NCBI GenBank assembly: GCA_947044365.1
Contig: OX345636.1
Coordinates: 37,597,212 to 37,661,211, forward strand
DNA from: Petrosia ficiformis
Taxonomy: Eukaryota; Porifera; Demospongiae; Haplosclerida; Petrosiidae
Length of the DNA: 64,000 nt
Direction: 5' to 3'
In this document: one piece after another, positions 1-9,855 of the stretch
Layout of the letters: every line of letters starts with the position of its first letter
Numbering within the stretch: position 1 is the stretch's first letter
Position numbers and translations under genes: made by a program
Notes under the pieces: generated by a model
Seen by the model: the letters and a program-made list of their open reading frames with translations, nothing else
What the model was told of the DNA's origin: nothing
The model's database searches: none

Positions 1-476
1 GCACGTAACTATTATAAACAAGGAATTGTTGAAATACTTGAATCATGTAGCTAATTATAAACGAAGGTAGAACAAAAGATACATTTAGATAATATTAATT
101 TTAATAGTTTTAGTATCTCAATCGTTATACTGTCTTATTAATACTCTTTTTTTTAAATATAATTTTGTTGTTTAAAGGAATGTTTGAGTACATAACTGAA
201 ATTACAGAATGAGAGTATTGGTATAGACTGCTTAATGTGGTTAATTGAATGTATTATAAAGCATAAATGATATCTGATAGCGTACGTCAAGACTGCTTAG
301 CAATCGAGCTTTGGTGCGAAGTTGCTTCATTCATGAGAATAGCCAATATAGCCATATACATGACTTCAGTGAAACAACAATTAAAAATTAATTAAGTATA
401 TATCTGTTACATTGCAATGTCATGATTGTGGATATATACCATTATATGCCTGAATGTCAACAAAGTTATTTCTTTT
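1..476. other. AT-rich sequence, no gene seen
   Basis: No open reading frame, splice-flanked exon or recognised repeat can be supported here. The stretch ends where a dispersed inverted-repeat element begins. Confidence 0.5.
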
Positions 477-925
477 TATGGCCCGTAGGGCCATCCCTAT
501 AATTGCTTTCCACGGGGTTTAATGTATATATATATATATATATTATATATATATATAATATATATATGTTTGTGTCACTTGAGCGACTATGCGTAGTTAA
601 GGAAGTTGCGTCATTCCCGGGGGGCTCGGTCAATTAATGGTCGTGGTGCGTAAAAGAACGCGCGTCAAGCTCTACACACCAGCAGAAAGAAAGCTGTTGA
701 GCTTACGTAGAAACTGGAACTAATAGCTAGCTATTCTGCCTGAAATATATTCCTAAAGTTCTACAAGGTCCTTTGAAAGGTCAGGAGAGTAGATAATCAA
801 AATAATAACTATAATAAGCTGTTGTCTCAGTTTCATGCTTGATAAAGTCAGCCATGATTACTGAATTCTGCACACCACAAAGCAGTCATATCTTCACTTA
901 AATTTGTAAAGCAATCATAGGGATG
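477..925 (+). repeat. MITE family A, copy 1
   Basis: The element begins with ATGGCCCGTAGGGCCATCCC and ends with AAGCAATCATAGGGATG, so its ends are inverted copies of CATCCCTATGATTGCTTT. It holds a TA microsatellite at about 523-568 and a conserved core containing GTCATTCCCGGGGGGCTCGG and AACGCGCGTC. The same layout recurs at 35573, 37477, 38986 and 58400, so it is a non-coding family; by its structure it should be mobilised in trans by a DNA transposase. Confidence 0.75.
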
Positions 926-2138
926 TTTTTTTCTCTATATACACTTGTTTCCTTGCTTTTTAAAATACTCTTGTGTAACTATTGGTTTGCGTAGCCTTTA
1001 AAATATGCAGTGGCCAAATATGCTCTTTGGGCCAATAGTACACCATATGAGATAGTAACAAGTAATTATACATTTACAGAGATGAATCTTTTGACTTCTT
1101 CCGGTTCTCAGAAGAACCAGGAGTGGTATACAACCACAAATATGATTTAAAAAGGGATGTACTTATGTCAGAACTGACATTTCCTCCCACTGTGAACGAG
1201 ACAGACAAGAGCTAGGGCTTTGGGACAAGGGCTCTGGATTATGATTTTGGGATGAAGGTTTAGGGTTAGTGTTTTGGGAACGAAGGTTTTGGGATGAAGA
1301 CTAGGTGGTGGGTAATGAATATTGTTGGAAAATGTGTAGAATATCACTTTCACATAAAAACAAGTCTCTTTCTTATGGAGTGTTCCTTCATGTAGCAGTC
1401 AATTCAATATATAGTACAAATAGTAGCAAAAACACAACCCACCTACTATTTATTCACAATTTGGGGACTCCAGAAATTTGGGGCCCCCGTCCATTAATCT
1501 CTAGTGATTTATGGACACATCAGTCTGTATATCACTAGATATTTACGAATCCTTCCAGAGATTTGGGGATGCACATGATGATCGAGCAGCTGGTTGGGAG
1601 ATCGATCATGGCAGACTTGGCAGTCGGTGCAAGTTTTTCATAAGCGTTCACCACATAGTGATTGAACCCTAAAAATGATTAAAATACTGCCTCACTGCGC
1701 TCGGTATATAGCTAGAGGGCTTTAGCCACCTTTATGAAGGGCTTTTTCTGCTCACTCATCCCTATTGCATTAATTGTAACAATCCACTAAAGCATGACAT
1801 TTATAAAATGAATACAAAATTTATAATAAATCAAAAAATGTTTATAATAATAATTATTATATATCAGTAATAGCAATAATAATTATAATAATTATGATTA
1901 TAATTATATTTGATCACTGAAGCATCCTTACTTCACTAAGATTTAGGTATCTAGTGTCCTTAGAGCTCTAGCTTTATAGAGCCTCGCTGTTCCAGAACCA
2001 CTAGAGGTATGGAGCCCGGGGTCCCCACTTTCATGGGTCCCCAAATCACGCAGACACTAGCACCGGGACTCTACGTGATTACTCTAAAATCACGGCTCCA
2101 GGGTTTTAACAGGGTATGCTTTAAATAAGGCTAAAAAC
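926..2138. other. Unassigned sequence with degenerate repeats
   Basis: Around 1225-1300 a degenerate G-rich motif (GGTTTTGGGATGAAG-like) repeats several times. At about 1970-2110 there are short GC-rich inverted motifs such as GGGGTCCCC and CACGTAGAG-like segments. No exon or complete reading frame is supported. Confidence 0.4.
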
Positions 2139-2399
2139 GTGCCAGAGCACAAGTCAGATGCAGCTTCTTCAATTGGGTTTCATGCTGGAGATGTGTTCAG
2201 AAGTTTGGAAGAATTCAAATCGGCTCTAAAACAGTACAAAAAGAGCTGTTTCGTTGAGTTTTGGCAGTGTGACTCCAGAATGATAGAAGCTGCCCGTAAA
2301 CGAGGCATTGATAGACCACTTAAAACCGAACTGAAGTATTATGAGATTAAACAATGTTGCATGCATGGCAGACAGAATTTAAGGCCGAAAGGCAAATGA
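2139..2399 (+). pseudogene. MULE/ZSWIM-like transposase N-terminal fragment
   Basis: An 86-codon open frame begins at an ATG and ends at TGA. It resembles the N-terminal module of animal Mutator-like or ZSWIM-type proteins: a GDVFRSLEEF motif, then FVEFWQCDSR, then LKYYEIKQCCMHG with paired cysteines before a histidine. The DDE catalytic domain and SWIM zinc finger that should follow are absent, so this is a fragment or an isolated exon. It lies just upstream of the orphan SRCR exon but in an unrelated family. The family assignment comes from recalled motif patterns, not from a database search. Confidence 0.55.
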
Positions 2400-2577
2400 C
2401 TAGGAATGTGTTGTAAGTATTCTATCTATTGACATTATGATTCGTATCATTATGGCTGATAAAGATATAGGAGAGAGGGAGGTATTGAAGTAGTGCATCC
2501 CAAATGCATCTATTGTCATTTGTTTGTTTCATACCCTGCAAACCTTTGGAAGAGAGGTATCATGTGAAAAAATGATA

Positions 2578-3575
2578 TAAATAATTTGTGTTATTTGATC
2601 ATTGTTTGGAGTCATAACCATAACAACTGTTTGACATCAACAGCATAATTAGCCGCACTGTTTAAACTTAAAATTCATTAAATAAAACAACAGGGATATA
2701 ACTAAAACCACCATGATAATTTGTAGCACTAGCGGTTTCTTGGATGTGCATCATCATAATAAGAGAAATGTTATTATCATGCAAAAATTATTCAAGTTTG
2801 CAGTATTACACTATAATTATTATTATTTTTGATATTCGACTTAGGGGCTAAGGCGATTTTTGAATCATTTTATGGAAAGCCAAAGAAAGCAATACACTAT
2901 GGTAGTGTGAACTGTGATGGTAATGAACAAGAGCTCACAAATTGTGTTTATGTTCATTATTCTCTTGAGCATGGTAAAGAGCTAAACATCCATGTTGAAG
3001 TTGGTGGTGTGAACTGCCATAGTAATCTGACACATGATATTATCAGCATTATAGACAGTTTAACAACAAGTATAAGTACACATCTTACAACAACAGGCAA
3101 ACTTCAACATGTTTCTTCCAAGACTACCACAGCTATCAACGCAATTTCAATTACAGGGACAGGCTCAACAAATTCTACAAGAGCAACAGGTGTGTCTGAT
3201 ACTAGTACTAGTACTACTAGTACTACTAGTACTAGTAATGAAGTAGTAATTCGTTCTTTTGGAGTCACTGCTTTAGTCTTTGGAATTACAGCTTTGATTG
3301 TTGGGTATGTCAGTGCATTTTACCATCAAAATTAATTATAATGATGCATTTTATATTATGTTGCATTGCTTCGATATACTGGCTAATCTCTTTTTTGTAA
3401 AGAAAACGAAAATATACTTCCTATAATATTTGTATACAGTAACTAAGTTTATTACACAAACAGTATGAGCATGAAATGTACATCAGTAGTATACAATAAC
3501 AGTCAAAGTGCAATGACACTTTATGTATATAGATTATTTGCATGAAGTGTTCTAGATTTACAATCATCGCCTATC
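2578..3575 (+). repeat. Segmental copy of the SRCR gene 3' region
   Basis: This kilobase closely matches about 12293-13275, covering the end of intron 8, the terminal exon and the downstream flank. The sequence differs by scattered substitutions and small indels. Similarity starts at ATAAATAATTTGTGTTATTT and fades after the ACAATCATC.CCTAT motif. It is a duplication, not a second complete gene, because no SRCR exons lie upstream in the window. Confidence 0.85.
2845..3335 (+). pseudogene. Orphan SRCR receptor last exon (stalk and TM)
   Basis: The frame is open from the acceptor CGACTTAG at 2844 to TAA at 3333-3335. It encodes the end of an SRCR domain, with cysteines in NCDGNEQ and VNCHSN. 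A Ser/Thr-rich stalk with STSTTSTTSTS repeats follows, and then a transmembrane helix including FGITALIVGYV. It is close to the last exon of the intact gene at 12563. The AATAAA present 38 bases past the stop in the intact copy reads GATATA here, and the downstream tail-exon copy is broken. It may be a pseudogene exon or belong to a gene starting left of the window. Confidence 0.6.
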
Positions 3576-3597
3576 AAAGGGATGATGTCACCATCAT

Positions 3598-3700
3598 AAT
3601 ATATATAATATATATTATATATATATATATATATACATATATTACATATAATATATATAATTATATATATATATATATGATTTATATATATATGTAGTAT
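3598..3700. repeat. TA-rich microsatellite
   Basis: A long run of alternating TA with interruptions. It sits next to AAGGGATGATGTCACCATCATA, which is also found in the palindrome at 13454-13632, so it is probably the core of a decayed foldback element. Confidence 0.7.
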
Positions 3701-3708
3701 ATATAACA

Positions 3709-3786
3709 TGGCTTCCAGGTGTGTATCAGCAACATCAGACCTGAACACCGAGATAGCAGCATGAAGCAAAGTCAAGGGGTGCAAAG
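3709..3786. repeat. Hairpin repeat family B, copy 1
   Basis: The stretch contains GGTGTGTATCAGCAACATCA followed by CAGACCTGAACACCGAGATA. It matches, in reverse orientation, the hairpins at 34834-34945 and 48154-48241. It is a truncated copy. Confidence 0.6.
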
Positions 3787-3863
3787 TGTGAATTCCATAC
3801 CTAACATGTACATCAATGTTACCTGACATCTACAGCTCTACTCTCATTTTCCATTTGTCGTCT

Positions 3864-3922
3864 ATGGCGTGCCGTTTGTAACACAACATGGATGATAACC
3901 CTAACGATCCCAGGGCCTAAAC

Positions 3923-3953
<31 letters not shown>

Positions 3954-4091
3954 GTACCCCCCCAGACCACCCCCCAGTTTGTCATGCTAACGTATTTTGT
4001 TAATATTATGCGCATGCGCAAATAATAGAGTGGGATTGGGTTTCCACTGTTACAAACGGCACGTCATAGACTGTTACAAACGGCACGCCAT
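3864..4091. repeat. Foldback element with a 29-base poly-G run
   Basis: The left end ATGGCGTGCCGTTTGTAAC is the inverse of GTTACAAACGGCACGCCAT at 4073-4091; a second right-end copy lies at 4049-4067. Inside, AAACTGGGGG opens a run of 29 G (3924-3952), followed by a C-rich segment ending CCCCCCAGTTT, making an inner inverted repeat. It has no coding potential. Confidence 0.7.
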
Positions 4092-4249
4092 CAATTAAAA
4101 CTTGATTGCGCCTGCTCAGACTGATGCAATCTATTATAGGTCTTATATCAGCCCTATGGTTTCATATCCAGTATCCACCTGTAGTTATGGCGTATATAAC
4201 TGCTGTCGGTAACTTTGATGTGGCTGTTGCTATGGTATATAAATATATA

Positions 4250-4714
4250 TACGGTAGTACTCTCTATGTAGGGATGACATGGAAAACAAATGGCTGCCCA
4301 TACATTTCAATTGCAAGTGATGACCTGAAATCTCTGGTAATATATACAGATAGGCTTTAATACACACATACCTATTCATATCTAGTGTTTTTGTGACTAC
4401 CAAAATCTTCTAGATGGCCAAAAATTGTCGTTAAGGTAGAGAACCGGCGAGTGGCAAAACTGGCAAAATCTTATTATTATTATTTTTAATTTTCAGACAA
4501 ACCATTTTTTGTTTGTTGAAATATCACAATGATTCTAGCACCATTCCAGTCGTAGCTATTTATATAAAATTCTGGTCTACAAGTATCGAGATGATATCTA
4601 CAGATACTATGAAAGAAGACAGTCTCAACGACTACAAAGATTTGATCTCGAATTGGACGCCATTGTTTTAAGAGGAATTTAATTACACATGCGCATTCGT
4701 GTACTCGGAACATG
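4250..4714 (+). repeat. Dispersed repeat, inverted copy at 54240-54715
   Basis: It starts at ACGGTAGTACTCTCTATGTA. It matches the reverse complement of 54240-54715 over most of its length, including the shared motifs CTAGTGTTTTTGTGACTAC, TTGTCGTTAAGGTAGA and TTTGATCTCGAATTGGACGC. Short reading frames here are incidental. Confidence 0.7.
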
Positions 4715-4789
4715 GAAGCTGAAAATGTGGAAGAGAATGATAATCAATACATAAATACAAAAGATTGACTTTTATTGATGAACAAATTT

Positions 4790-6330
4790 TAATGCATTTA
4801 TGATTGTATGACGACAGGGCAAAGGTCAAGCATAACCAATCCCTAACATTTTCAAAATTAATTAAACTACCAGATACAAAAAATGAATGATAAACTGGGT
4901 ACTTTACCTCCATTTCCAAGAAATATGGAACATCAAAATCTTATGACATAATTATTTATGAAGAAATAAGAAGCATGTGAATGAGGTGTCATTGTGATTA
5001 TTTTGCTGGTTTTGGCAGGCAATAACTTAAATTTACAGTAATTGTAGTAGTGTATAATGGTAGTTGTGTTTTTTTCAATTAATGTTGTTTTATTTAACGG
5101 CCATTAATTTAGCATATAGTCTAGAGTTTAGTGTGTACTGTATTGTACTACATAAACATAATTCAGCTGTTATGGTAACAAATGTATGTGTTTGTATTTC
5201 AAAGATATATTTTTTCATTTCTGATAAGAACTTTTGCATTCGCAATAGAAATATGAATGCGCAATCTGAAAGTACAATTTTATTGTTTATACTAACACAA
5301 TTTAGTGACAAAATTATTGTAACTTTACAAGAATGCTACTTTTACATAACCAAATATACAATTGATTGAATTAACAAATCACTCTGGTAGTTATTATACA
5401 TAATAATTATAGTAAGATATAATTTCAAAGATATAATTTTACATTCCTGATAAGAACTATTGCATTCACAATCTGAGAGTACAATAACACAATATTATTT
5501 ACACTAATGCAGTTCAGCAACTATATTAAAGTAACTTTAAGAAAGCATTATATATACATTAACAAAACACTGTTACAGTGACATTATATGGTATAGTAAA
5601 TAATTCAGCCAAGTACATGTACATGCTGTTCTTTTATTTTGGAAGTGAGGCTGTTCCAGTTTGTAGCTACTTCAAACTGAGCATTCTCAACAAAGACTGA
5701 CAATGAAAGAAAAAACAATTTTGTAATCTATCTACTAAGAGTCAAATGAACTGTCTAACCGTGAATATTTATGAACAAGTGCAAGTGCCCATTAGGCATT
5801 GGTGAATTACAATGGCATTAGTTTAGCATAATAGTGTGAATGTGTGTATATGTGCTTATTGTGCTAGTTTCAACATGTATTAACTTAAATATGTGTTTAC
5901 AGTAATTTTAGAAGCGTATAATAATAGCTTGTGTATTTTTCAATTAATGTTGTTTTAGCAGTCATTGATTTAGGTAATATATAATTTACATACATTGTAG
6001 TGGGTACTGTATTATACTACATAATCATAATTCAACTGTTATGGTAACAAATGTATGGATTTGTATTTCAAAGATATATTTTTCATTCCTCATAAGAACA
6101 TAGAAATATGAATACACAATCTGAAAGTACAATAACATATTATTGTTTATACTAACACAATTCAGCAACAAAATTAAAGTAAACTATACAAGAATGCTAC
6201 TTTTACATAACCAAATATACAATTGATTGAATTAACAATTCACTCTGACAGTTATATTATACATAATAATTATAGTAAGCCAACTATACATTAAAACCTG
6301 AATCAAACACTGTTTTTCAATTTTAGCATG
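4790..6330 (+). repeat. Tandem repeats derived from the SRCR tail region
   Basis: The block opens with a degenerate copy of the SRCR cytoplasmic-tail exon (GATAAACTGGGTACTTTACC at about 4888). It has an in-frame TGA just before that point. Diverged copies follow of the sequence that trails the intact tail exon, with motifs such as ACAATTCAGCAACAAAATTA and CAATTGATTGAATTAACAA repeating at hundreds-of-bases spacing. The block is homologous to 15085-17065. Confidence 0.65.
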
Positions 6331-6888
6331 ATATCAAGTTTCCATGCTTTCATATCACAGGTGAAATACAGAAGGATATAAACATAGGCAATTAGTTGAA
6401 GAAAATGGAGGTGTTTATTCCTTGGTAGTGGAAAGCTACAGCCTATGACCATTCACAAAGAAGATTTGAAAATCTAAAATCAATTGCAGTGAGAACTATA
6501 GTTAGAATTTCAAAGTGCAAACGGCAACTACAAACCTGCTTGAACAGCTATAAATAAAACTGGAGCTACAAATCAAACATTATCCTGTCATTGTTACAAG
6601 TCAGTCCTCTGTGAGACTTTCCTTGAGGTACCACAGTGACACTTTTTGTTTTGCTTATTTTTATTTTTATTCCCATTATAATATTATATAGTTATTAAAA
6701 AATATCATGTGACATAATCTGGTTATCAACAAAAATTAACTAATAATGAGTGATGGATAAAACGCAGCGCTCTGTTATCAATGGTAATGACTGCCTGATG
6801 ATATGTTCCTTTGCTATTGACAGACTACAGACTCAATTTGACATACAGACAGGCCCACTGAGAAGGAGGGTAGCAGAAGTATATGTAG
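6331..6888. other. No gene seen
   Basis: AT-rich sequence between the repeat block and the next MITE. No exon or family match is supported. Confidence 0.4.
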
Positions 6889-7249
6889 CCTTGTACCCAG
6901 GCTTTTTAGGATGGCGGAGAAAAAGAGCCTGGATTCAACTGTTTGCTCATGTGCAAAATTAACGAGCAATATAACATGTGGTCACTAAAAGGTGTGTCAG
7001 TTTGTAGTACATAATAATATCCAAGATCTGCTCCTGGTTTAGAACAAGATCAGGATATCCAAAGTGTTGTACAATACAGACATAGTATGATTCAAACTAG
7101 CCATATTGATTATAATACATCTTTTCAGTGAAGTGAAATGGAAAGATTACAGATAGTGTCACGGTCGCCTCAGAAATCAGACAAGTTAATTAGCGCATGA
7201 GCAAACAGTTGAATCCAGGCTCTTTTTCTGTTTGGGTACGAGACTAGGG
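6889..7249. repeat. MITE with ~65-bp terminal inverted repeats
   Basis: The left arm runs from CCTTGTACCCAGGCTTTTTA through GAGCCTGGATTCAACTGTTT to about 6965. The right arm, starting near 7187, contains AAACAGTTGAATCCAGGCTC and ends GGGTACGAGACTAGG. The arms are near-perfect inverse copies around an unrelated core. The 70-codon frame over the left arm is not a gene. Confidence 0.8.
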
Positions 7250-7487
7250 TAAATGCCCCAAGGCCACTACCTGATGTTTAATTATAGGGACCACCAAAGC
7301 TTATGAAAGAAATTAGTTATCATTTCTCCAATCTTTTCTTTTTTTGATGAGCCTCTATTTCTATATAATACAGAGTGGTTTTATAAGCAACACTGCAGTA
7401 GCTACATCAGTCTCAGCTCGGGCACCCATTATAATTATCAATAAATAATTGAAGAGACCCATCATGAATAATTAATTACCATAAAAT

Positions 7488-8020
7488 TTGACCCACTTCA
7501 CAAGGCAAATTTTTTCAGGGTCCACGGGTTTTTTGGCATTTCTTCATAGTGGAGAATTCACTTCAACAAAGGAAGGCCATTCACCCCTACTTCAGGTAGA
7601 TGGTGTCCGTGTAGATAATCACCACAAATTCACATGCATCAGTTTGTTTTTGAGCAGGAGTAAGACAGACTCATATGGCAAAGGCATCACCTTGTTTGTG
7701 GGAGCGACAGCGTCACTTTTATGCCCTGTAGCAGTGGTGCAATCTGTCCTAGTACTCCTGGCCCTTTGTTCCTACTCTCCAGTGGGGTACCCCTCACGAG
7801 GGAGACCTTTGTCACTAGGCTGAAGTAGGGGCTTTCATCTGCAGGAATCGATTCCAGTGGTTACAATGGTCACAGCTTCAGGATAGGTGCTGCGACAACA
7901 GCAGCAAGGGTTGGTATACCAGACTCCACCATAAAGATTCTTGGCAGGTGGGAATCATCTGCATACTGCCTATACATCTGAACTCCTAGACAACAGCTTA
8001 CAGGCATATCATCGAACCTC
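7488..8020 (+). pseudogene. DIRS/Ngaro-type tyrosine recombinase remnant
   Basis: Two frames hold successive parts of a tyrosine recombinase catalytic domain. The first, 7488-7823, contains FLAFLHSGEFT, then LSRSKTDSYGKGITLFVG and LCPVAVVQSVL. The second frame, near 7865-7983, contains the C-terminal box GHSFRIGAATTAARVGIPDS and then KILGRWESSAYCLYI. This order is typical of DIRS-like retroelement integrases. The first catalytic Arg, expected in FLRSGE, is His here. A frameshift and stops separate the halves and the final frame ends at YI*, so the copy is inactive. No reverse transcriptase was found beside it. Confidence 0.75.
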
Positions 8021-8029
8021 GTGTCTGTA

Positions 8030-8540
8030 CTGCAACCGAAGGGATTAATTGTATAGTATATCTCTGCATTCGTTGTTTTTGGTTTTTTATGTACATTATA
8101 ACATCATACTAATGATGCCTTCTTTACATATCTATATGTTCATGGTTTGACATATTAAACCATTATTCATATACTCTTGGGGCGGAAGTTTTTAATACTC
8201 CCTTGGGCAGCAAGGACTCCGCCCTTAGCTAAACTCCGCCCCCACAGTCTAATCCAACTAGCAAAGGGGTGGGGACAAGCAATGGGTGGGGCTTAGGCTT
8301 CACCCATGGGAGGAGTCCTGTGCCTCTATGAATCTCCCATAACTCCTCCTATACTATGCTGCTAGGAGGTCAAGCATGGGAGGTAGCTATATCCCTCAAA
8401 CTGGACAGCCAGGGCAGCTGATCTGGCCCTCCAGGTAAATAGGAATATGCAGGCGTTAAATGATGTTTAAAGCAGAGCTTTAAACGAGGTTAATTCTCAG
8501 GTGATGCGCATGTGCATGTCCAGTATTAATTAATTATTGA
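8030..8540. other. GC-richer non-coding stretch
   Basis: The segment at 8170-8345 repeats ACTCCGCCC and GGGGTGGGG-type motifs on both strands, which suggests a decayed foldback element. No gene is visible. Confidence 0.4.
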
Positions 8541-8541
8541 G

Positions 8542-8842
8542 TTATCTCATGCTTGTGACTGGGTCTAGGGTAACTCTGCTTCCCACCATCCCACGCCTTA
8601 CCATTAAAATCAGTGTTGCTTCAGAAATAATGTTTTCTATTCCAAATAGCCATATTCTGTCTTGACGAAGCATGAGGATATTGATTTCAATTGACATGTG
8701 CTGCACAGATTCAAGCGGGAGCAAACTCAAGACTCTGAAGTCTGAAGGGGTTGTTACATTGACAGTTAAGGTGGTACTAGGGAGTGGGGCGGATGCGACT
8801 CCAATCACTTTCAAAATACAATATAATATAATATGAGTAAAA
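8542..8842 (-). other. Unassigned open frame, possible exon
   Basis: The minus strand is open for about 90-100 codons up to TAG. It contains TLTVNVTTPSDFRVLSLLPL, then HMSIEINILML and MVGSRVTLDPVTSMR. The composition is complex and protein-like, and an AG acceptor-like site precedes it near 8818. No family is recognised and no partner exons were found. It could be an isolated host exon or part of an unrecognised element. Confidence 0.25.
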
Positions 8843-9464
8843 TTGGATGTAATACCAACCTTCATATCTTCTAATCACCTTTATAGTGTCCTGGAATTGA
8901 TAAAACGTATATAAAATATCCATTTTTCCAATTAACATAAGTACAAAACCATGAAAGCCACGCCCACCATACATGGCGTGCACCAAGTACAATGTATTTT
9001 GAGAAAAGTTACGAAGCCGTTTTCTGCAGATTCATTTTACTTTTATAGTTACAAGAGGCTGAAGAAAGCTGAATTCTGTAGCTTTTCAGTGAAACCATAA
9101 AATCTACCTTTCTAGGCACTATCAAACTCCGATCTTTCTCAGAGAGCAACTACAGTTACCCTGCAGTGGGTTTCCCACCCACCGCCCCCTCCACCACCCG
9201 AAGGGTGTGTTTAGCTTTGTTTCTGAAAATAATCAGTGAAAACATTTAGGCCCAATAATTATACCCCCAGGTGGGTGTGGCTTCCAAAAGATACAGAATT
9301 GAACTAGAAACTGATTGGAGTAGCATTCGCCCACGGAAAAGACTACAACCTTAAGGCACAGATGGAACACAATTTGTTTTAATTAAAATTACTGTAAGAC
9401 TTACTTCATAGATTTGTATGCATCCCAAAACTTTCACAGTAAAGCCTAGTCCGCCCATTCGCTT

Positions 9465-9722
9465 ATGAAAATATCATCTGTTGGTTACGGTAGTGATACA
9501 AAGACATCATTCCCAGACATGAACGATAGTATAGCTTCTTCTTGTTTGTCTTTTAATCTTCCATTAAATGTTTTTCTGACACAAGTTCAACAGCAACCTC
9601 CATCTTTTACATTCTATATAGCTGATAGTATAACACCTACTCTGCGTCAAGAACTATGCTTACCGCCTTTAGAACAAAGCTCTACTGTCAGTTTGCCAGA
9701 CTCATCCAGTCATCCTTCGTAG
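9465..9722 (+). other. Unassigned 85-codon open frame
   Basis: The frame starts at ATG and ends with two consecutive stops. It is rich in Ser, Pro and Gln, and contains LNVFLTQVQQQPPSFTF and QSSTVSLPDSSSHPS. It has no signal peptide and no recognised domain. It ends about 130 bases before the SRCR gene start, so it may be only upstream sequence. Confidence 0.2.
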
Positions 9723-9800
9723 TAAGAGAGTTGGGTTAGACTCTCCTGTCTACGAGGCTACGCCAGACTAAGATAGGTGTGGTTACTATGTACATTCACA

Positions 9801-9807
9801 TATAAAA
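9801..9807 (+). promoter_or_regulatory. Candidate TATA box of the SRCR gene
   Basis: TATAAAA lies 49 bases before the ATG at 9856, a spacing that allows a short 5' UTR. It is the only clear TATA motif in the 250 bases upstream. The assignment is positional only. Confidence 0.4.
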
Positions 9808-9855
9808 CAACAGCACATTTGTTAGACTACATGTAGTTTGATGTAAGACTACAAG

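Noticed and set aside
1225..1300. Telomere-like TTTAGGG/TTTTGGG motifs
   Set aside because: Units are irregular and isolated, and surrounding sequence is ordinary interspersed repeat.
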